The translations under genes and the position numbers were made by a program. Shown one piece after another: positions 33,147 through 40,839 of a stretch of 40,839 nucleotides of DNA. The notes beneath the pieces are model-generated. The model saw only the letters and a program-made list of their open reading frames with translations, was not told where the DNA came from and searched no databases. The DNA is from Flavobacteriales bacterium (GTDB lineage: Bacteria > Bacteroidota > Bacteroidia > Flavobacteriales_D > Sanyastnellaceae): NCBI GenBank assembly GCA_016780385.1, contig JADHLY010000014.1, forward strand, positions 1 to 40,839. Reading direction: 5' to 3'. The stretch's first letter is position 1. Every line of letters begins with the position of its first letter.

Positions 33147-34979
33147 ATGAACAATGCAGTCATGTCATCGGCTTACGGGCTAATTTGCCGTGAGATGGAA
33201 AACGCATCGCGCCCCCCACAGGAAAGGCTGTTGACCAAGGCAGACCTCGCATTGTGGTCTGGGCTGCCTGATCGGCATCCGCTTGTGGGCTTGTTTCATC
33301 GCTTTGGCGGAATTCGGAAGTTGAACACGGCGTACGACCGGATTGCGCACTTGCCTGCTTCTGAATTCGTGGATGAGGTGATGCACCAGTTGGATGTGCG
33401 GTTGGAGTTGAGTGATGAAGAGTTGGATAGAATTCCGAAGGAGGGGGCTTTCATTGTGGTGTCCAATCACCCTTTTGGTGTGCTCGATACCTTGGCCTTA
33501 ATCCGGTCCATTCAGCGGGTTCGGCCAGACTTTAAGATGGGGGTGGATTCTATTCTGGCAGCTACTCCTGCGTTGGAAGGTTCTTTTTGCCGGGTGTCCG
33601 AAGTCCGGCCTGGAGGGCATTCAGTTCCCCTGCTTTCAGGATGGAAGGCCGCCAGTCAGCACGTGTTATCCGGCGGGGCTTTCGGTGTATTTCCGGCGGG
33701 AAAGGTGTCGGGTTTTCGCCGGTCGTCTCGCGTGGTTTCTGATGGCAGGTGGTCGCGTTCGGTGGTCAGCTGGTTGGCGGCCCAGGAAGTGCCCGTTGTG
33801 CCGGTGTATATCGATGGTGCCAACAGTGCTTTGTTTCAGCTTTTGGGGTTGATTCACCCGACCTTGAGGTCCCTCAGGGTAGCGGCCGAGCTTCGCAATA
33901 AAAAGGGCCGCGTTCTGCGCATGCGGATTGGCAAGCCGATGCGTCCCCGAGACCTGAGCGGTTTTGAAGGCATTGATCAATTGGCGCGGTTTCTTCGTGC
34001 CAAGTCCTATGCACTCGGGGCGGCTTATGATGTCCGCAGGGAGTATTTCAAAGGGCTGCGTTTCCCACAAAAAGCAGCAGAGGTAGCCTCAGAACAAGAC
34101 CGAGATGTCCTGCGTCAGGAGATGGCGGGAATTGCATCGCTCAAGTTGTTTGAGCACGGACAGTTCGAAGTGTATTTGGCGCCTGCGGACCGCATTCCGA
34201 AAATGTTGCAGGAAATAGGTCGGTGCCGTGAATTGACGTTTCGCGCCGTGGGAGAGGGCACGAATCGGGCGTTGGATTTGGATGAGTACGATTTATACTA
34301 CCAACACTTGCTGTTGTGGGATGCTGAGGCAGGCAATCTTGCCGGCGCGTATCGCGTAGGTGAGGGGTGGGTGATCATGGAGCGCTTCGGACCCCGTGGA
34401 TTCTATACGCACTCATTGTTCCGCATGCGCAAAGGGTTCCATCCCGTACTGCGGAGTTCCTTGGAGCTTGGGAGGTCCTTTATTCGCCTAGATTATCAAC
34501 GGCAGCGCATGCCGCTGTTCCTATTGTGGAAGGGCATTTTGACGGTGCTTTTGCAGTCTCCTGAGGCCCGGTACATATTGGGGCCGGTCACCATCAGCAG
34601 CGACTATCAGCGCTTCTCTCGTGCGCTGATTATGGCATTTGTCCGCAAGAATTTCTGGGACGAAGAGTGGGCGGAATTCATCCGGCCCCGCAAGCGATTT
34701 GCTTTCGAAGAACGCCGGGTGGATGCCGGGGCTTTGGTGGCCGGTGCTCAAGACGATGTCAAGCGGTTGGACCGCATCCTGGCTGACATTGAGCCTTCAC
34801 AAGCAGTGGCTCCTGTGCTGCTGAAGAAATACCTCCACCAAAACGCCCGGATCTTGGGATTTAACCGTGATCCTAAATTCAATAACGCCTTGGATGGATT
34901 GATGCTGTTGGACGTGAATGACCTCCCCGCAGAAACCGTTCAGGCTTTGCAAAAGGAATTTGGCTTTTCGCCTTCATGA
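33147..34979 (+). CDS. OlsF-like bifunctional acyltransferase for aminolipid (ornithine or related lipid) synthesis
   Basis: 610 aa from the ATG at 33147; later ATGs at 33162 and 33195 are possible. The N-terminal part is a PlsC/OlsA-type acyltransferase with SNHPFGVLD: His108 and Asp114 are five residues apart, the form seen in this branch rather than the usual HX4D. A KMGVDSIL block and FPAGKVSGF follow. The C-terminal part (from about residue 345) is OlsB-like (GNAT-type): EVYLAPADRIPKMLQEIG, then AVGEGTN...LDLDEYDLYYQHLLLWD. This two-domain order matches OlsF, which adds both acyl chains to ornithine, but a glycine or other amino acid substrate cannot be ruled out. Cytoplasmic or membrane-associated. 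Confidence 0.82.
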   Translation: MNNAVMSSAYGLICREMENASRPPQERLLTKADLALWSGLPDRHPLVGLFHRFGGIRKLNTAYDRIAHLPASEFVDEVMHQLDVRLELSDEELDRIPKEGAFIVVSNHPFGVLDTLALIRSIQRVRPDFKMGVDSILAATPALEGSFCRVSEVRPGGHSVPLLSGWKAASQHVLSGGAFGVFPAGKVSGFRRSSRVVSDGRWSRSVVSWLAAQEVPVVPVYIDGANSALFQLLGLIHPTLRSLRVAAELRNKKGRVLRMRIGKPMRPRDLSGFEGIDQLARFLRAKSYALGAAYDVRREYFKGLRFPQKAAEVASEQDRDVLRQEMAGIASLKLFEHGQFEVYLAPADRIPKMLQEIGRCRELTFRAVGEGTNRALDLDEYDLYYQHLLLWDAEAGNLAGAYRVGEGWVIMERFGPRGFYTHSLFRMRKGFHPVLRSSLELGRSFIRLDYQRQRMPLFLLWKGILTVLLQSPEARYILGPVTISSDYQRFSRALIMAFVRKNFWDEEWAEFIRPRKRFAFEERRVDAGALVAGAQDDVKRLDRILADIEPSQAVAPVLLKKYLHQNARILGFNRDPKFNNALDGLMLLDVNDLPAETVQALQKEFGFSPS

Positions 34980-34980
34980 C

Positions 34981-34996
34981 CACTTGATATCAAGTG
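34981..34996. repeat. Perfect 16-bp palindrome between convergent stop codons
   Basis: CACTTGATATCAAGTG is its own reverse complement. It fills nearly the whole 18-bp gap between the OlsF-like gene and the lipoprotein gene. There is no loop and no T-run. Confidence 0.85.
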
Positions 34997-34997
34997 C

Positions 34998-36080
34998 TCA
35001 ATTCTGCTTCTCGAAGCGCAACAGGTAATTGAAATCTCGGATGGTTTCTCCGTCGTATTCGCGGAACTGATACGCTTGCAGGTCGTCCAGTTCTAGCTCC
35101 AGAATTTCCCAATAGACGTCCAGTTCCTTGACCTCGGTGACATAGGTGCTTTCCAATGCGACACCGAGGGGCTCGGCGACGCCGTCACAATCGAGGTCAA
35201 GAGAGGGGTTGTCAGCGATCAGTCCAAGAACAGCGCTATCATCCAGCCCGGATGGGGTGCCGTTGTACCAAGTCACGTCAAGCCCGCACTCAGTGAGCAA
35301 GGCGTCCAATAGGGCGGGGTCATCCCACCCTGTGATGGCAGGCGTGCTCGTCTCCACGAAGGCCACATTGGCGTTGTAATCCTGAAGTGTCAATGCGACC
35401 ACTTGTTCAATGCAGTCAGCGCTGAGTTCGTCTTCACAAGACTCGTCCAGCATTTCATCATCGATAAAACCTTCGATGTATTCTTCAATGGCTTCATTGA
35501 TGATGTCACCAGCATTGAGGACCGAACCGTTGTAGTTCAGAGTGCCTTCTGAGAGCACCCAATTGGCTCCTGTGGCAGTCAGCATCTCATAACAAGCGAA
35601 TACGTCGTCAGTGACCACTGTATGCGTCCCAGCGGCAAAGAAGAGGGTGTCATTACATCCCACATTCAACAGGTAGTCATACGCTTGCTCTACCAGCTCG
35701 GATTGGTCTATTTCGGATGAGTCGAGGAAGAAAGGACCTGTGGTTTTGACAAAAGTCAATTCATCCAAGTGCAAGACAGACTTGTCATCGTTGAATGCCC
35801 AGAGGCCATCATAGGTGATCTCCTCGTTGATGTTGGTGACCGTCACGGTGCCCTCTTCATCGAATACCGCCTCCAACAGCAAGTTGCTGGAAGAAAGAAA
35901 CTCTGTGAGGTTCGTGTCAGCAGTCCCTACTTGGTTGACCTCAACGCTTTTCCAAGTGCCGACCAGCCTTTTTTCTGGAGATTTGAAATGCAACAAGCTT
36001 CCATTTTGGTCATACTTCTTACAGCCCGCCAGGCTGAAAATCAGCGCAAGGACGAACAATTGCAGTCGTGAAAAAGTCAT
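34998..36080 (-). CDS. Lipoprotein, lipocalin-like start, partner of the TonB-dependent receptor
   Basis: 360 aa. The ATG at 36078-36080 lies 2 bp after the receptor stop and starts a signal with lipobox SLAGC (Cys20). The mature start RLVGTWKSVEVNQ resembles the first strand of lipocalin-like proteins in Bacteroidota. The remainder is acidic, with EAIEEYIEGFIDDEMLDESCEDE and several paired Cys, and ends with a beta segment (FREYDGETIRDFNYLLRFEKQN). It is not a SusD-type protein. The position suggests a surface lipoprotein working with the receptor; ligand unknown. Confidence 0.8.
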   Translation of the reverse strand: MTFSRLQLFVLALIFSLAGCKKYDQNGSLLHFKSPEKRLVGTWKSVEVNQVGTADTNLTEFLSSSNLLLEAVFDEEGTVTVTNINEEITYDGLWAFNDDKSVLHLDELTFVKTTGPFFLDSSEIDQSELVEQAYDYLLNVGCNDTLFFAAGTHTVVTDDVFACYEMLTATGANWVLSEGTLNYNGSVLNAGDIINEAIEEYIEGFIDDEMLDESCEDELSADCIEQVVALTLQDYNANVAFVETSTPAITGWDDPALLDALLTECGLDVTWYNGTPSGLDDSAVLGLIADNPSLDLDCDGVAEPLGVALESTYVTEVKELDVYWEILELELDDLQAYQFREYDGETIRDFNYLLRFEKQN

Positions 36081-36082
36081 GG

Positions 36083-39000
36083 TTAGATGCGATAGCTTAA
36101 GCTGATGGAGTACGTGGTGCCACGGGTAAAGCTGTTCCAATCGTACAACTCACCATTGAAGAGGTGGGTCTTCCGGTCACGTGGATTGAGAATGTTGCGC
36201 GCCTTGAAACCAAACCGGATGTTGTCGTTGAGCATTTTTCCTACGCTGAGGTCAAGCATGGGAGTGGGTTGCTGCATGACGTTGGGCAACGATCCCAGGG
36301 TGACCAACAGGACTTTCGGGCCCTGCACATTGTAGGCCAGTGTCGCCGTGAAGCCGGAGCTGTCATTGAAGTAAGTCAGGGTCGTGTTGACGATGTACGG
36401 GGCCTGTCCAAACAATGGCCTTGTTTCGGACTGCATCGGGTTTTGAGCGCGGATGGTCTCCAGCTCATTGCGCCAGATCCGTGAAGCAGACCGAATCAAG
36501 CTGATGTTTCCGCCAACGGACAGGTTGCGGATGAACCGAGCGTCGGTGACGTTGCCCAAATTCTTGCGGCCTTCAAATTCCACACCCCAGACATTGGCAT
36601 AGGGGAGGTTCGACCAGGTAAGCTCTGTATTGACGGCTTCCAGCACGGTGTTTTGTTCGATGGGATCCGTGAAGCGCTTGAAGAACAAGCTCGTGGATAC
36701 AACCTCTCCGAGGTTCGGGTAGTGCTCCAACCTCAGGTCGAGGTTGTCGATGCGGGTCTGGTCCAAGGCGGGGTTGCCCTTCAGCACTTGTAGCGTCTCG
36801 AAGTCGAAGCTTCTGAACGGGGCCTTCTCACGGAAAACAGGCCGAGCAAGGGTTCGGCTGTATGCGAAGCGCAGATTGGTGGCCTTGATGGGGTCAACCT
36901 TGCCCAAGACATAGGTCATGTTGAGCGAGGGCATCAAGTCAGACTCGTTTAAGAACCCCCTGGTCGTGGCAATTTGCAAGGGCGTCAAATCGGTGGTGTC
37001 GATCCCGGTCTGGATTTCCATGTCAGCCTTTTCAATGCGCAGGCCAAAGTTTCCACTGAGCCTTTCATTGACCTTGGCATCCAACATGACGTAGGCACCC
37101 AGCACATTCAAGGATCCCTCGTCGGTGTTCTTAGGGTCGGTACCCAGCGCGGTGTAGATGTAATCCTGCCCGGGGGTCACGACGAGGTTGCTGTCATTGA
37201 AATACGCTGTAGGGTCACCATCGACGAGGTCAAGGGAGTTGCCTTGCTCGGCCAGGGTAAACTTGTCTTCCTTTTGACGGCGGGTTGTGCGCACGTAGCT
37301 CAGACCGGTGGTGATTTTCGCTTTCCAACTGCTGTTGGTCAGAATCGGCTTGCTCGCATTGAGTTTCAAATCGGTTTTATTCTCCTCCAATTGCCTCCAG
37401 TACCTGGAAGGAGCGGGGTAGCGCGATGGCTGAATGGTGTAGAACCGGTCTGTTTCGGTGGGGATGGTCAAATCGCTAACCGGGAATTCAATGCCTTCAC
37501 TGTCCAAAATGGCCAAGGTCCCCTCAATGTCATTGGACCAGTTCGACCCCAGAACACCGTCCGAGATCAAGCCATTGATTTCATTCAAGATGGCCTCAGT
37601 CGTTTCTGGGTCATATGCTGTTCCGTCAGGACCAATGAACTCGGCCTCATCCGTTAAAATGACTTCGTTGTCGATATAGTTGTTGAAGAAGGTTCTGAGG
37701 TCAGGTGTGCTCAATTCACCTTCGGAACGGCTTGCCGTCCAGTTCACGCTGATTTCAGAGGCGGGCAGGTGGTGCTCTCCGCGCATTTGATAGGTGCTCA
37801 GGCTGCGGGATTGGTACCGGTGGGTGCGCTGCTGTTGGACTTCGTCACCGTCTCGGGGGTTGAGTCCCTCTTGGAAACGCGCGCTGTTCGTTCCGCTCGC
37901 GATGGTCATGCCCATAATGGAGACCTTGTTGAATTCATTGAGCTTATAGCTCAGGTTCAACATGGCATTCCAACGGTGGTTTTCGTTGGTTCGCTCGTCG
38001 GTGTAATAGTTCTGTACGTCAAGGGTGTCTGTGCCTTCGATGGACCCCGCGGCCCAGCGTGCATAGATACCGTCTTGGTAAGCCCTAGTATTCCGAGAAT
38101 ATTGGGCGCCAAAGGTGTAACCAAGTGGTCGGCCAAAGAGGGTGGTTTGGTTGCCGAAACTCAAGGAGTGTTTCAGGTCCATCGCGGCCTGTCTTCGAGT
38201 ATGCTCCCAGGTGTTGTCGAAGCTTTGTCCGATGTCGGTCAAGGGCTGATTGGCGACCAAGGAGGCAGGAATGCCCGCTTGGAAAAACAAGGAGTCGCTG
38301 TATGCACTTCCCCATTGGTCGATAAAGCCCAAACCATCGAGCACACAGTCCCGATCTGAGGTGTTCGCGATGTCATTCAGGCTGCCCAGGCCACAATTGA
38401 GCAGCACTTCTTCGAGGGTCTCTTCTGGGATGCCGTTTTGCGCAACGAGGTATTCCAACTGCCCCCCGAAGGATACGTTGACGAGCGAAGGCCAATCTTC
38501 AGAAGTCAGGCCGCTGACGGCTGGTGAGAGCCCACGAAATCCATCGTCGTATCCCAACCAGTCTGTATCGCTCCGTTGGCTTGAAATGACCTCTTTGCCG
38601 GTCGTATTTGTGTTCCAGCCAAGGCTGGTAGAATAGCTGAAATTGAAGGCCTCCGGAAAGTCCTTGGTCTCGACGGAAATGTAGGCTCCTGCCCAGTCTG
38701 AAGGGAGGTTGGCGGTTTGTGTTTTGACCACCACCAAGTTGTCAATGACATTGGTTGGGAACAGGTCCATTTCAATGGAATTCCGCCGTGGGTCAATGGA
38801 GGGTACCTCCGCGCCATTGAGCGTGGTCTTCAAGTAACGGTCCGAAAGGCCCCTCACAAACACGAAGTTGCCTACTGTAGAAACTCCGGATACGCGTTTC
38901 ATGGCACTTGCGGCATCACTGTCGCCTGTGCGCTTGATTTGCTGGCTTGAGATGTAATCGATGCTCGAGGCTGACTTCTTCTTGATGTTCTCCATGTAGA

Positions 39001-39364
39001 CATCCCGAGTTCGGTCGACCTTGGCAATGACCTCGGCAGCTTGCTCAATGACGAAGGTCTCAACGTAGAGGTTGAAATTCACAATCACTACCTCGTCACT
39101 GGTGATCGTAACGGTTTCTGTGATGGGGGTGTAGCCGATGAAGCGTCCTACAACATTGTAGGTGCCGGGCTCCAATCCTTCGAGGCTGTAGTTGCCGTCC
39201 AAATCAGCCATGGCACCTTTTGTGGTGCCTTCGATGAAGGCGTTCGCACCGATCAGCGATTCTCCATTTTGGCCATCTGTGATTTTGCCTCGAATGGTGC
39301 CCTGTGCCAGAGACATGCAACTCATGGCACTTATGAGGAGGGTGAAGAGAAGTCGCACCTGCAA
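36083..39364 (-). CDS. TonB-dependent receptor with carboxypeptidase-regulatory domain
   Basis: 1093 aa if translation begins at the TTG at 39364; a GTG two codons later (39358) is equally good, and no ATG gives a full signal peptide. The signal ends SLAQG. Residues ~22-100 form a carboxypeptidase-regulatory-like domain (GTIRGKITDGQNGESLIGAN). The plug follows (SASSIDYISSQQIKRTGDSDAAS..., then FVFVRGLSDRY and NVIDNLVVVKT). The rest is a 22-strand-type barrel ending YSISLSYRI. It imports a ligand over the outer membrane with TonB energy. The ligand is not evident. The next gene, 2 bp on, is a lipoprotein. Confidence 0.93.
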   Translation of the reverse strand: MQVRLLFTLLISAMSCMSLAQGTIRGKITDGQNGESLIGANAFIEGTTKGAMADLDGNYSLEGLEPGTYNVVGRFIGYTPITETVTITSDEVVIVNFNLYVETFVIEQAAEVIAKVDRTRDVYMENIKKKSASSIDYISSQQIKRTGDSDAASAMKRVSGVSTVGNFVFVRGLSDRYLKTTLNGAEVPSIDPRRNSIEMDLFPTNVIDNLVVVKTQTANLPSDWAGAYISVETKDFPEAFNFSYSTSLGWNTNTTGKEVISSQRSDTDWLGYDDGFRGLSPAVSGLTSEDWPSLVNVSFGGQLEYLVAQNGIPEETLEEVLLNCGLGSLNDIANTSDRDCVLDGLGFIDQWGSAYSDSLFFQAGIPASLVANQPLTDIGQSFDNTWEHTRRQAAMDLKHSLSFGNQTTLFGRPLGYTFGAQYSRNTRAYQDGIYARWAAGSIEGTDTLDVQNYYTDERTNENHRWNAMLNLSYKLNEFNKVSIMGMTIASGTNSARFQEGLNPRDGDEVQQQRTHRYQSRSLSTYQMRGEHHLPASEISVNWTASRSEGELSTPDLRTFFNNYIDNEVILTDEAEFIGPDGTAYDPETTEAILNEINGLISDGVLGSNWSNDIEGTLAILDSEGIEFPVSDLTIPTETDRFYTIQPSRYPAPSRYWRQLEENKTDLKLNASKPILTNSSWKAKITTGLSYVRTTRRQKEDKFTLAEQGNSLDLVDGDPTAYFNDSNLVVTPGQDYIYTALGTDPKNTDEGSLNVLGAYVMLDAKVNERLSGNFGLRIEKADMEIQTGIDTTDLTPLQIATTRGFLNESDLMPSLNMTYVLGKVDPIKATNLRFAYSRTLARPVFREKAPFRSFDFETLQVLKGNPALDQTRIDNLDLRLEHYPNLGEVVSTSLFFKRFTDPIEQNTVLEAVNTELTWSNLPYANVWGVEFEGRKNLGNVTDARFIRNLSVGGNISLIRSASRIWRNELETIRAQNPMQSETRPLFGQAPYIVNTTLTYFNDSSGFTATLAYNVQGPKVLLVTLGSLPNVMQQPTPMLDLSVGKMLNDNIRFGFKARNILNPRDRKTHLFNGELYDWNSFTRGTTYSISLSYRI

Positions 39365-39441
39365 ATAATTTGTACAAAGGGACGTGGAAATGGTGCGGGC
39401 TACGTTAAGGCTATATTAACTGCATTATAACCTTATACGAA

Positions 39442-39469
39442 GAAGGCCGGCCCAAATGGGCCGGCCTTC
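39442..39469 (-). terminator. Terminator hairpin after the truncated repeat-protein gene
   Basis: Perfect 12-bp stem (GAAGGCCGGCCC with its complement) and a 4-nt loop. On the minus strand it starts 21 bp after the stop codon and is followed by TTCGTATAAGG, a weak T-rich tail. Confidence 0.7.
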
Positions 39470-39490
39470 AGGCTTCTTAGAGGTGAAAGA

Positions 39491-40839
39491 TCACTCGCAG
39501 TTTTGGCCGAATTGACCCAAGAAAATCAGGAGGTCACCGGCACCGATGGCTTGGTCGCCATTCAAGTCAGCTGGGCAATCATTGGCGCTTCCAAATCCAG
39601 TACAAGAGCCGTCATCGACATTGGCTGAGGCACTGTAGTTTTCTGCGTCAACATATGTGCATCCGAGCACGGGTGCTGTTGCACAAGCGGCATTGTCGCT
39701 CATAGCGTAAGGATTGAACTCTGTGAATGCGGGGTTGGTACAACCTGGGCATAGCGAGTCAGAGTTAAAGCAGAACGTATAAACAGACTGGCTAGTGGTC
39801 TCACTGATGGAAATGACGCGTGGTGCGATGGTTTCCTGTTCTCCGTCAGCAGCAGTAAACGATACAGAGATGTCGCCAATGCCTGAGGTCAGCTCGAGGC
39901 TGTAGGCATTGAAGTTGGCGTAGTTCATTGCAACGCTGTTTCCACCATCGACAGAGATGCTGGCACCATTGGAGCCTTGTGTGGACATGTCCACTACAAC
40001 CTGGATCAAGAATTGGCAGCTGCCATCGTCGATGCTGGCTTCCATGTCGTAGTTGAGCGCGGTTGGATTGGTACAACCGGTGGCGTATTCACAGAGAGCA
40101 TTGTCAATGTTGATGGCATCAGGGTTGTAGTTGCCAGCCGTTTCGTCTCCGCATCCAGATGGGGCACAATCTGCATTGGCCTCTCCCGGAGTCGGGGTGG
40201 CGTAGCATCCCGTGATGGCGTCACCATTGATTTCACCTGGACCATCAAAGCTCTGTCCGTAAGCTGCATTGTCGGCGTCGTAGCTCGGCATCAGCTCCAC
40301 AGCGAGGACATTGCCGGCAGGGTCTCCGAGGTAGACGAAATCTCCACCGGAAGACAGTCCGCTTCCGAAGCTCATGTTGTCCTCGTAGTCGAACCAGTAC
40401 CCACCGGCTTCGATCACCGTTTCACCAAAGGTGTAGTCTGCGAAAGGCAGCTCATCGTCGAGGGTGAATCCGGCCATGGAGCAGGTGTTGCCGGTGTTGT
40501 GGATTTCGATGTAGTCCTCGGGCGTACCGCTGGTGTGAGCCTCGGAGACATACACCTGTCCGAGTTCGCACAACGGAGTACCACCTTCGAAGGAGTCAGC
40601 GAAGAGTCCGCGCTCATCGACGAAGGACCAGCCTTGGGTCCAATCGGAACCGGAACCTTGACCGCCTTCGATGTAGATCTTGTCGTTGGCCATCTGACCA
40701 GCTGCATCGAACCCGAAGGTGTAGTCGATTTGGAGTGCGTCGTTGGTTACGACTCCGTTTGCAGTGGCGTACGCGTCGAGCTGAGCGTCCCCGTCGGCGA
40801 TTTCAGATCCGTCGTAGTCGAGGGCGTCTGAGGATCCCA
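39491..40839 (-). CDS. C-terminal part of a second secreted repeat protein with lamin-tail domain and dockerin-like end
   Basis: The frame stays open to the right edge, so the 5' end is missing; 448 residues are visible and the ATG at 40693 is internal. Residues encoded at about 40171-40570 match a lamin-tail domain (VYVSEAHTSGTPEDYIEIHNTGN ... GDFVYLGDPAGN). Four two-Cys units of the giant-protein type follow (CTNPTALNYDMEASIDDGSC, CTYVDAENYSASANVDDGSC and two weaker ones), split by a ~80 aa beta domain. The end is DCPADLNGDQAIGAGDLLIFLGQFGQNC, the same dockerin-like segment as in the giant protein. Secreted, probably surface-bound. A terminator hairpin follows. Confidence 0.88.
   Translation of the reverse strand, partial: GSSDALDYDGSEIADGDAQLDAYATANGVVTNDALQIDYTFGFDAAGQMANDKIYIEGGQGSGSDWTQGWSFVDERGLFADSFEGGTPLCELGQVYVSEAHTSGTPEDYIEIHNTGNTCSMAGFTLDDELPFADYTFGETVIEAGGYWFDYEDNMSFGSGLSSGGDFVYLGDPAGNVLAVELMPSYDADNAAYGQSFDGPGEINGDAITGCYATPTPGEANADCAPSGCGDETAGNYNPDAINIDNALCEYATGCTNPTALNYDMEASIDDGSCQFLIQVVVDMSTQGSNGASISVDGGNSVAMNYANFNAYSLELTSGIGDISVSFTAADGEQETIAPRVISISETTSQSVYTFCFNSDSLCPGCTNPAFTEFNPYAMSDNAACATAPVLGCTYVDAENYSASANVDDGSCTGFGSANDCPADLNGDQAIGAGDLLIFLGQFGQNCE

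Noticed and set aside
33130-33147. TTG at 33147 as start of the phosphodiesterase
   Set aside because: The ATG at 33129 gives a proper lipoprotein signal; the TTG would add six residues before it and overlap the divergent start.

Overview
The window comes from a Bacteroidota bacterium, probably a marine Flavobacteriales-type lineage with moderately high G+C. Four things support this. Two large proteins end in gliding-motility-associated (type B) C-terminal domains used by the type IX secretion system (T9SS). One gene encodes a PorP/SprF family membrane protein. There is a TonB-dependent receptor with a carboxypeptidase-regulatory N-terminus. Promoters match the Bacteroidota pattern TTG-N19-TAnnTTTG. 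Genus cannot be fixed from the sequence alone. No rRNA, tRNA, CRISPR array, transposase or integrase was recognised, and no stretch over about 150 bp lacks a gene.

Layout. 1-1926 (-): prolyl oligopeptidase lipoprotein, cut by the left edge. 1956-2747 (+): AIM24/TIGR00266 family protein. 2897-16069 (+): a giant secreted protein of 4390 aa. It has about 113 short two-cysteine, Asp-rich units, five copies of a ~190-200 aa module, one degenerate cupredoxin-like domain, and two dockerin/EF-hand-like segments at the C-terminus. A strong terminator follows. 25022-16148 (-): seven genes packed with 4-bp ATGA overlaps or a 3-bp gap. These are two lipoproteins with a shared motif, a Tat-signal DUF1501-like protein, a CX4CH cytochrome-like lipoprotein, a small lipoprotein, a CUB-containing T9SS adhesin and a PorP/SprF protein. 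25112-26329 (+): secreted beta-propeller-like protein. 26354-26752 (-): unknown protein. 26851-28521 (-): asparagine synthetase B. 28636-32151 (+): Gly-rich beta-helix adhesin with a type B T9SS signal. 32173-33129 (-) and 33147-34979 (+): divergent glycerophosphodiester phosphodiesterase and OlsF-like double acyltransferase. 39364-36083 and 36080-34998 (-): TonB-dependent receptor and a downstream lipoprotein. 39491 to the right edge (-): C-terminal part of a second protein carrying the same two-Cys units and the same dockerin-like end as the giant protein.

How they fit together. Most of the window serves the cell surface. The adhesin/PorP-SprF pair fits the known pattern of a type B T9SS cargo with its membrane partner. 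It is unusual that this pair sits at the end of one coupled operon with a heme-lipoprotein candidate and a Tat-exported DUF1501-like protein. The giant protein and its truncated relative carry no type B signal and share a different C-terminal module, so this organism may use a second anchoring or sorting route. The phosphodiesterase and the aminolipid-type acyltransferase suggest membrane lipid remodelling. The functional links are inferences from gene order and domain content; no database search was run.
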